Source of the DNA: Scalesia atractyloides
Taxonomy: Eukaryota; Streptophyta; Magnoliopsida; Asterales; Asteraceae
Direction: 5' to 3'
Length of the DNA stretch: 64,000 bases
Assembly (NCBI GenBank): GCA_947069175.1
Contig: CAMTDV010000012.1
Location: forward strand, 41,510,341 to 41,574,340
The notes beneath the pieces were generated by a model. The model had not been told where the DNA came from. It ran no database searches and was given only the letters and a program-made list of their open reading frames with translations. Both the position numbers and the translations under genes were made by a program. Positions 56,509-64,000 of this stretch are shown in pieces. The stretch's first letter is position 1, and the number at the start of each line of letters is the position of its first letter.

Positions 56509-56705
56509 TGTAGACGAGGCCTAAGCTCACTTTTTTTAGGATTTGTAGTTTTTATTTGATGGTGTTTTTTGGTTAAAATATTATTGTTTGTAATTTCTGA
56601 ACAATAGTTTTTTAGGTTAAGGATCACTAATCCTTAGTACAATGGGTGTGGAAAAGGTGGATGGGTCCTTCTGTTTGTGGATGATAAAGCCTTTACACCC
56701 CTCGC

Positions 56706-57829
56706 TTTTACTTTCCTGCACTTCACGAACAATTAGTAACAGACCCCCTACATCAACCCGAGTGGACGAGCTACGTTTTGCTGGTAGAAACTCAGGTTGA
56801 TTATTTTGGTGACCTTTAACAGGGTTTTAAATAAAATCTCATGTTTTTTTCTATATTTGTGTTCCAAGTTTTGATTTGATATGTTTGCATTTCTCCATAG
56901 GATGTTTATGAAAACTCACAAGTTTTACCTTATGAGAATTTAGAAAATTTTAAGTTGTTTAAAAATTTTGCCAATCCTTATATATAATAATCTTAGATAA
57001 AACCTGATTAAGTACAAGTAGATAAATCACATACCCTTAATTAAAATGTTAAGGGTGAAGTCAATAGATAAACAAGTTTGAGAATAAAAACTACAAGAAA
57101 ACCCAAGTTAGGATTTTGTATCCTTAGAAACTACCTTTGTATAAACAAACTAGTCAATGTTAGTTATCTTTTAAGGATCCAGGATCCTTTTTGGATTAAC
57201 TTATGAATTTCCAAAGTTCTAAAACCTGTTGCAATGAACTTGGGACTAAGCCAAACAGACTGGGGATAAGCCCAAATAAACTGGGGACAAGCTCAACAAA
57301 CTTGGGACAACCCCAAATAAACTAGGGACAAGCCCAAAGAATATTGGGGTCTGGCCCAAACTTGGGACAAGCACACTTAAGTGACATGAAAATGACAAAA
57401 CCTTAGCTAACGTGAAAACGTTAGAAACTTTAGGATAACAGATGTATGGTACGTCTACCATTATACTTGAGATCCTTCATAAGGCTAACAACATTGAAAT
57501 TGTCAACCACTAAGTGTGTACTGGTCCTATTGCCTCGAACCATACTTGGATAAACGTGCGCTACTGGCGGGGTGTCAAAACTCAATTCGTGTGAAAGGTG
57601 AAAACCTTTAAACCTTAGAAGGTATAAAATACCTTAAACATGGGAGAGAGATGGCCAATCCCTTAATCCTCTGTTGTTAAACATTTCTACAAAAGCTTAA
57701 AACTTGATGAAATTAGATGTTAAATATCTAACACCTTTTTCTCATACAAATAAAACAAAAGTAGAGAAAAATTAAGGTAAAATGTTACTGATGTCAGGAT
57801 CCTGAATCCTTAAGGATCCTTGATGCTTG
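56706..57829. other. Non-coding DNA between antisense ORF end and Tat pol end
   Basis: It has a short array of about 21-bp units (57236-57375; AAACTTGGGACAAGCCC and variants, about seven units) and AAGGATCCAGGATCC at 57173-57187. No coding frame was recognised. Confidence 0.6.
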
Positions 57830-59090
57830 TTACATAAAATACTTCTTGAGGTGAATAGCATTCAAGGCTCTTGGTAAAAGGTCACCTTCCATGGTTAGTA
57901 AACGGTATGCCCCCTTTCCTGCCTCTACTTCTATAAGATAGGGGACTTCCCATTAGGTGCCAATTTGCCATCAGCTCTGTTTGTGGTATTCTGAAATGCT
58001 TTTCTTAACACCAAGCCCTCCTACTTGAAATCGTCTTATCCTAACATTCTTATTATATGCTCCGACCGTCCTTTGTTGATAACTGGCCATCCTTATTCTT
58101 GTTAAATCTTTGAGCTTATCCACAGTATCCACGTCTTGAGTCAGATTCTCGGTATATGTTTAAGGATCACGGATGCTTGTTCTGGCTGTAGGAACCACCA
58201 TCTCTGTTGGGATCAAAGCTTCAGTTCCAAAAACTAGAGAGAAAGGAGTCTGGCCTGTAGCATTCTTTGGAGTTGTCCTATCTACCCAAAGGACATATGG
58301 CAACTCTTTAGCCCCCACTTTCCTTTCTTAGACCCAAGTTTCTTCTTCAAGTTGTTGATGATGATATTGTTGCTTGACTTGCTTGGTCATTAGCTTGTGG
58401 ATGAACTGGTGTAGATGTTATCATCTTGATTCCCCAACTGTCACAAAAGTTAGTAGTTCTGTTCCCAATAATTTGGGATCCATTATCACATACAATTTCA
58501 AAAAGAAATTCCAAATCTAGTAATAATGTTTCTTTTAATGAAGGATATCACTTCCTTTTCCCTGACTTGAACGTAAGCTTCTGCTTCTATCCATTTGGAG
58601 AAGTAGTCGGTCATAGCTAGCATAAATACTTTTCCACCTGGTGCCTTTGGAAGTTTGCCTACTATATCCATTCCCAATTTCATAAATGGCCAAGAGGAAC
58701 TTATTGGATATAACGGCTCTACTAGTTGATGTAGGATGTTACTATGTCTTTGGCATGCATCACACTTCGTTGCATAATCTACTGCCTCCTTCTTCATTAT
58801 GGGCAAGTAGTAACCTGTCTAAGGATCCTTGAGAATAGTGCTCTGCCCCAGTTTGATTTCCACAGTCTCTTTCATGGAAGTCCTTTAAGACTTCTTGAAT
58901 TTCTGGATCTTCAATGCATCGCAAATATGGACCTGCAAGAGATCTTTTATATAAAATGTTATTTAATATAGTAAACTGAGATACCTTAACCCTAAAGGCT
59001 CTAGGACTCTCCCCTGTGGGAATTTCCCCATTCTGAATGAACTTCACAATCGGAGGATCCATGATCCTGAATTTGACTGTACATCACTAG
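57830..59090 (-). pseudogene. Tat integrase, broken
   Basis: The zinc region reads YLRCIEDPEIQEVLKDFHER (near 58900) and CDACQRHSNILHQLVEPLYP (near 58720). The core: WPFMKLGMDIVGKLPKAPGG, MLAMTDYFSKWIEAEAYVQV (58560-58660), then CDNGSQIIGNRTTNFCDSWG near 58480-58420. The C-terminus ends PRALNAIHLKKYFM at 57830. Several stops separate the parts. Confidence 0.87.
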
Positions 59091-59169
59091 ATACAATTGT
59101 AGTATCCTCTACTATCTCCATTGTTTCATTTTACTCAATTGTAGGAAAAAGAATGTGAATAATAGGTAT

Positions 59170-59760
59170 CCTCACGTTTGAGGTATCTTTAAGGCTGATC
59201 CTAAATTTGCCAACGCATCTGCCCCAACATTTTCTTCTCTACGTACTTGCGTTATAGTAAAAGAATCAAAAGCGTTTGCTAGTTCTTTAACAATTTCTAA
59301 ATATCTGATTAATTTCTCACCCTTCACAGCATATGAGCCATTATAATGGTTAGTAATTAGCATTGAATCTATGTACACTTGAAGATACCTAATCCTCATT
59401 TGTTAGCTAATTGCAAACCTGCTATTAAGGTCTCATATTCTGCTTCATTGTTAGTTATCTGAAATTCACAGGCAATGGACTAGGGTATTATGAACCCCTG
59501 TGGAGATTTTAGTAGTATTCCTAGCCCGGTTCCTTTGACATTTGAGGCTCCATCGGTGAAGAGTGTCCAAGGATCCTTGGTCTCTTCAAGCTGTTCAACC
59601 TCTAATTCAGCTTCCCTTTATAGATCACTACTGAAATCAGCCACAAAGTCAGCCAAGGTTTGAGACTTGATAGCAGTCCTTGGTTCATATTTTATATCAT
59701 ATGCACTAAGTTTGACTACCCATTTTGCCATTCTTCCTGACATTTCAGGTTTCCTGTGAA
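59170..59760 (-). pseudogene. Second (archaeal-type) RNase H of the Tat element
   Basis: LFTDGASNVKGTGLGILLKS (near 59560-59500) has the DGA motif. It is followed by ITNNEAEYETLIAGLQLAN, YLQVYIDSMLITNHYNGSYA and FTITQVRREENVGADALANL (59270-59190). This domain, after the usual RNase H, is a hallmark of the Tat lineage. Stops lie near 59480 and 59400. Confidence 0.87.
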
Positions 59761-61180
59761 CATTTTTATGAGAAAATTAGTTTTCACAACAATAGTATGT
59801 GTTTCAAAATAATGTCTAATTTAGTATGATCAATGCATGAATTAATTTCTCTAAATGAGAGTACCTTGCTTTGGCATCAAGAATGCTTTTACTTACATAA
59901 TATAACGGATGTTGATTGGCCTTCATGATTCTTAACTAACATTGCACTTACTTCTTTACCTGAAACAACAAAGTATAAGGATAATGGCTCACTATCTCTA
60001 GTTTCATCAGGCCTGGTGCTGAGGATAGATAATCCTTGAGAGCCTTGAGTGCAGCTTCATGCTTCTCAGTCCACTCAAATTTCTTATTCTTCCTCAAAAT
60101 ATCATAAAAATCCTTGCATTTCTCCAAGGACTTTGAAATGAATCTGTTTAGGGCCGCGATCCTTCCTTTCAGCCACTAGACATCCTTGGCATTGGTACGA
60201 GACTTTATATTCATAATCGCCTTGATCTGCTCAGGGATTGCTTCAATCCATCTTTTTGTCACCATGTAGCCTAAGAACTTCCCCATTTAGACACCAAAGT
60301 GGCACTTTGAAGGATTCAGCTTCATGTTGTATTGATCAAGGATATTGAATGCCACTTCAAGATCCTTGAGATGATCCTCGGCTTTCTTGGACTTGACCAC
60401 CATGCCGTCTATATAAATTTCCATAGTGTCTCCTATCTGCTCTTTGAACATCATATTGACAAGTTTTTGGTAGGTGGCACCTGCATTTCTCAGTCCAAAA
60501 GGCATTACAATATAACAGTATATGCCAGTAGGAGTCATGAATGCTGTACTCTTGATCAGATGGTTCCATCTGAATTTGCTGGAATCAGAGGAAGCATCCA
60601 TAAAGGTTAGCAACTCATATCCTTCCGTTGCATTCATCATGGAGTCAATGTGTGGAAGTGGGAAAGGATCCTTGGGACATGCCTTATTTAATATGTAAAG
60701 TCGATACATACCCTCCACTTTCCGTTTTTCTTTTGAACAACCACCACATTGGCCAACTATCTTGGATACTTAACCTCCCTAATCATACCTGCCTTCAAGA
60801 GTTTGTCTACCTCTTCTTGGATAATAAGATTCCTTTCAGGTGCAAATTTCCTTCATTTTTGATGAATCGACCTGAAATATTTGTCAATACCCAATTTATG
60901 TGTAATAATGTCTTTAGAAATACCTGTCATATCTTCGTGTTTCCAAGCAAAGGTAGACTTTCTTCTTTTCAGGAAGGATACAAGATCCTATTCTATATTA
61001 TCAAGGATCCCGGATCCTATGAAGACTTTGATTTCAGGATCCTTGGGGTCTAGTATTACATCCTTGATGTCTTGTTATGCTGCCTCCAGAACATTCCTTG
61101 GAGGTTCCTGTGATTGCTATGCCGCCCTTGGTTTTGAAGCTAGTTTCATTGAAGAGGTGTAAGAATTTTTAGCCTCTTGT
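59761..61180 (-). pseudogene. Tat RT and first RNase H, broken
   Basis: Upstream: DPKDPEIKVFIGSGILDNIE (near 61040), KFAPERNLIIQEEVDKLLKA and VVVVQKKNGKWR (near 60850-60720). RT proper (60718-60287): NKACPKDPFPLPHIDSMMNA, YCYIVMPFGLRNAGATYQKL and the catalytic motif as YIDGMVVKSK, where the family has YIDD. RNase H: WTEKHEAALKALKDYLSSAP near 60080. Loss of the second catalytic Asp and several stops mean it is dead. Confidence 0.87.
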
Positions 61181-61204
61181 TGGTCGCTTTCTATCTTCAC
61201 TACC

Positions 61205-61503
61205 TGTTGGGCTTATATTAACAAAGGTTTACACATTAGAGCTGCTTTTAGGCTTTATAGGGGTTTGTGAGCTTCCTAGTGCCTTGTGGGCCTAGGTTGT
61301 AAATGGTGGGCTTAGTGAGTATTATAAATACATGTATTAGGTCAAGGTCAAAAGGTTGAGAGTTGTATTTGCAAAACTTGTATCAGACACTTTGCTAGTG
61401 TATGCAAGTTGTTCTTAATTCTAAGTTTGTTCTTCTTCCTAATCATTATTTCCGCTACTGATTAGGTTAGTGATACCTGTTAGATCCGTTATCGGGACTT
61501 ACA
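61205..61503 (+). repeat. 5' LTR of the copia element (299 bp)
   Basis: It starts TGTTGGGCTT and ends GGACTTACA, just before the PBS. A TATA-like TATTATAAATAC lies at 61319-61330. The partner LTR is outside the window. Confidence 0.75.
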
Positions 61504-61505
61504 AC

Positions 61506-61518
61506 TGGTATTAGAGCC
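61506..61518 (+). promoter_or_regulatory. Primer-binding site of the copia element
   Basis: TGGTATTAGAGCC lies two bases after the LTR. It matches the initiator tRNA-Met type with one change. Confidence 0.8.
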
Positions 61519-61559
61519 TACTGTTCAAATACAGGCTCCGGGTATCGCTGATTGAAGAA

Positions 61560-62335
61560 GTTGTTTCGAAGTGGTGTTGCTGCTGTTCAGAATTGCTGCT
61601 GTTCTGGATTACTGTTCAGAATCGAAGAATCGCAGGTTTTTCTTCAGAATTGCTACTGTTCCGAAGAACTTTAAGACGATTTGAGGGTTTCGGATCTGCT
61701 ACTGTTATGGATTCCGAAGAACTCCAAGAAGATTCACGTATTTCGGGTCTGCTACTGTTACGAATTCCGAAGAACATGAAGGAGATCATCCATCTTGGAT
61801 TGACCCCGGACTGTTGCTCAATCTGGATTACTACTTTTCCGGATCCGAGATACTGTTGGTGGTTATCAGTTCCTTGGAAGTCGGATTTCTAGTGCTGAAA
61901 ATTCGGATTACTGTTGCAATCAGATAAGGATTGGATTCCGGATTCTCATCATTCCGGATTCTCAATATTCCGGATTCTCCATTCCGGATTCACATTTAGA
62001 ATTCTTTATCCCGAATTCTGTCAACTCGGATTTTTATTCTGGATTCTCAGTTCGGATATTCAGGTTTTCGGATTCATCAACTCGGACTTTTCAGTTTCGG
62101 ATTCATCATCTCAGAGTTAATTCAGATTTATCAATTCGGATTTATCAATTCAAATATATCAATTCGGATGTATCAATTCGGATTTATCAATTCGGATTTC
62201 TCAATTCGGATTCAATTCAGTTTCAGATTTATCATCCGGATTTGACCATATCGGACTGTCTTCAGAGTTGACCATTCCGGATCGATTTCGGATCAATCAC
62301 TGTTCATCATAGAAAACTTAAAATAAACTGAAGTT
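61560..62335 (+). repeat. Leader full of TTCGGATT and TGCTACTGTT words
   Basis: ATTCGGATT or ATTCCGGATT occurs more than 20 times. TATCAATTCGGATTTATC is repeated tandemly near 62125-62205. The first part repeats TGCTGTTC/CTGCTACTGTT. It is non-coding, between PBS and gag. Confidence 0.8.
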
Positions 62336-62343
62336 AAATCTGT

Positions 62344-63992
62344 TTGGTAATTCTAATTAATTTAATCATGATGAACGGATATATGACATCACAAGACTTG
62401 ACCAATGCCACTCTGGCTGCCCTGCAATCACAAACTCTGGCCCTCCATCAAGAATTGGATCAAGTCATTGACACTTCTACTAAAGTGCCACGTTTGTTGT
62501 ATGGAGATGAATATTATGAATGGAAGTTTCGTTTCGAGCAATATTACAAGCAAAAGAGCCTGGTGTGTGGAGGTGTATCATGAATGGTCCGCGAACGATA
62601 GTCTACAGTACCGAGCAAGATCCGGACACAAATATTCCTAAGCCTAGTCACCTGTGGACTCCAGAAGATGTTAAGATAATTGAGGAAGATGAAAAGGCCT
62701 CGGCTGTACTGACCATGGCGCTTGGACCTAATATTTCTATTGCAGTTGAAATTGTAAGACCGCAAAAGAAGTATAGAGTGAACTGCAAAATCTCTATGAG
62801 GGAAATGCAGATATGAAGGCAAGCAGGGTAAATCAGCTGAATCAACAATTCAGCTCATTCAATCACATCTAGAGGAAACCATTGAAAACCAGATTTGTCG
62901 ATATGTAAAGCTTGTTTCCCAGATGATTTCAGCTGAGAATACTCTCACAAATAGTGCTATGAATAGACAGTTGTTAAATTCACTGTCAAAGAGTTGGGAT
63001 GCGGATGTAGGAATGATCAAAAAGACAAAGAACCTGAATGATGTCACTCTCACAGAAATGATAGCTACTATCAAATCATGTGAGATTGATAACAAGCAGA
63101 GAGACATAAATCATCAGAGCAGTTTGATGGCCGCTGGGATAACATGGCAAAATGCAACATTGATTTCAGAAAATTTAGTTTATAGCCCTCTGCAAGGAAA
63201 TTCACAAACACCGGGTAGCTCAAACGTGGTTTATAGTCCTCTCGCCACGCCACAGAAAACCCAGTACGTGTATGGTCTTCAATCTCAGAATCCCACTATG
63301 ATTTTGGCTGCTCAAGTTTAGACATAGTACCATGCTCAGTATCCCAACATGGTGTTCAGTCCTGCAATTCCCCAAGAAGTTCAACAAGCCAACATTCCCC
63401 AATCTGCTGCACCAGCGCTTGCACCTGCTCAATGTATGTCCAACTCTGCGTTTCTCACTAAAGAAAACAAAGAGAAATTAGCTATTGCAGCTTCGATGAT
63501 CAAGAGCTTGAACGCCTTTCTGGCAGGTGATTGATACCTCCATCCATTCTTCCAACCGAAGTTGATCAAATAATGGAGGAGGACCTGGACGAGATTGATG
63601 TGTCCTGGAATCTAGCAATGGCTGCCTTTCGGGTTAACAAGTTTCAGAAGAAGTATGGACGGCAACCATTGTCAAATCTGAAGACTGGTCTCACAAAGGA
63701 TAAACTCAGATGCTACAGATGTCACGAAACAGGACACTTTGCCAGGGAATGCAAGAATCCGCCATCCGGATACGTGTCATCCAGGGTGGCAGATACACAG
63801 AGCGGCGACAGAAAGCTGGTCCTGGTCTCTCCCTCAAAGTCCACTACGAGTCCCTTTAGCAGCTCGGGCGGGAAGTCAACAACATTGGTGGCCCAACAGC
63901 ACGAAGGATTCAACTGGGCAGATGCTGCAGCTCAAATGGAAACTTTAAATCTCTCCGAACAGCAACCACTGCATGATGGCACAGACAACTAA
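62344..63992 (+). pseudogene. Copia gag with zinc knuckle, frameshifted
   Basis: It starts near 62368 (MMNGYMTSQDLTNATLAALQ), with VPRLLYGDEYYEWKFRFEQY as the N-terminal gag motif. After a shift near 62550 it reads THLW-like SHLWTPEDVKIIEEDEKASA. The next frame (62923-63321) has NSAMNRQLLNSLSKSWDADV and MIATIKSCEIDNKQRDINHQ. The last frame (63531-63992) has WNLAMAAFRVNKFQKKYGRQ and the CCHC knuckle CYRCHETGHFARECKNP. A stop at 63319-63321 and a stop at 63532 break it. No protease is reached before the window ends. Confidence 0.8.
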
Positions 63993-64000
63993 GACGCCCG

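Larger units (their letters stand above)
54746..56705. repeat. Large near-perfect palindrome, arms about 980 bp, centre at 55724
   Basis: The left arm 54746-55723 is the reverse complement of the right arm 55725-56705. The centre is GTATGTTAATAACATAC (55716-55732), so the spacer is one base. By my hand count the inner 478 bp of the arms differ at about 18 positions (about 96 percent identity), mostly transitions. Each arm contains, from centre outward, about 478 bp of the Tekay LTR end, then the C-terminal exon of the Tat antisense ORF, then its downstream DNA including TAAGGATTAGTGATCC. Outside 54746 and 56705 the sequences are unrelated. Confidence 0.92.
40818..61204 (-). mobile_element. 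Tat-lineage Ty3/gypsy retrotransposon (pol on minus) with antisense extra ORF, multiply interrupted
   Basis: The pol on the minus strand (57830-61180) has RT, RNase H, a second archaeal-type RNase H and integrase, the dual-RNase-H arrangement of the Tat lineage. The plus-strand ORF at 41220-44199 and 56204-56508 lies downstream of pol in antisense, as in Tat elements with extra ORFs. It is interrupted by a solo LTR (41503-43197) and a Tekay-like block (44200-56203). The motif AAGGATCC...GATCC recurs in all its parts and supports their common origin. LTRs were not delimited: the 5' side is cut by a copia insertion at 61205 and the 3' LTR was not recognised near 40800. Confidence 0.7.
61205..64000 (+). 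mobile_element. Ty1/copia retrotransposon, left part, continuing past the window
   Basis: LTR, PBS, repeat-rich leader and gag are in the right order on the plus strand. It is inserted in the Tat element upstream of its RT. Pol would follow outside the window. The 3' LTR and target duplication cannot be checked. Confidence 0.8.

Overview
The window is eukaryotic, plant nuclear DNA. It is AT-rich and dominated by nested, decaying LTR retrotransposons, with two intron-containing plant genes in the middle. The mix of families suggests a dicot, most likely a daisy-family (Asteraceae) species: a SIRE-type Ty1/copia element with a long extra ORF, long-LTR Tekay-type chromoviruses, a Tat-lineage Ty3/gypsy element with an antisense extra ORF, a Reina-like chromovirus and a Cassandra TRIM. 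The species assignment is inference. No rRNA gene, functional tRNA gene, CRISPR array or bacterial operon was seen.

Layout. (1) 1-5650, minus strand: an internally deleted Ty3/gypsy element with gag, primer-binding site and a long LTR-like region that carries three tRNA-like modules spaced 167-168 bp apart. (2) 5660-15735, plus: a 5'-truncated SIRE-like copia element with gag, protease, integrase, RT, RNase H, a spacer full of a 16-bp palindrome, a 3.9-kb extra ORF, a PPT and a 3' LTR. (3) 15736-22696, plus: a Tekay-type gypsy element that keeps only about 150 bp of its 5' LTR but a complete 2.15-kb 3' LTR. (4) 22697-25047: a degenerate minisatellite and AT-rich DNA. (5) 25048-36853, minus: a five-exon AVT6-like amino-acid transporter gene with two 1-bp frameshifts. 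Its 9.1-kb last intron holds a complete 5.5-kb Reina-like element (TSD AAAAA), which itself carries a 735-bp Cassandra TRIM with 5S-rRNA-like LTRs. (6) 37305-39413, plus: a FAR1-related (FRS) pseudogene, divergent from the transporter. (7) 40818-61204: a Tat-lineage element (pol on minus) whose antisense, intron-containing extra ORF is split by a 1695-bp solo LTR (TSD AGGGT) and by a 12-kb minus-strand Tekay-like block. That block ends in a nearly perfect 1.96-kb palindrome centred at 55724. (8) 61205-64000, plus: the start of another copia element (LTR, PBS, leader, gag) that runs off the window.

Almost all retrotransposon reading frames carry stops and frameshifts, so they are annotated as pseudogenes. 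The points most worth following up are the large palindrome, the spliced antisense ORF of the Tat element, the three-level nest inside the transporter intron, and the element-specific short palindromes (CACTTCGTAYGAAGTG in the SIRE element, AAGGATCC...GATCCTT in the Tat element) that recur in coding and non-coding parts alike.
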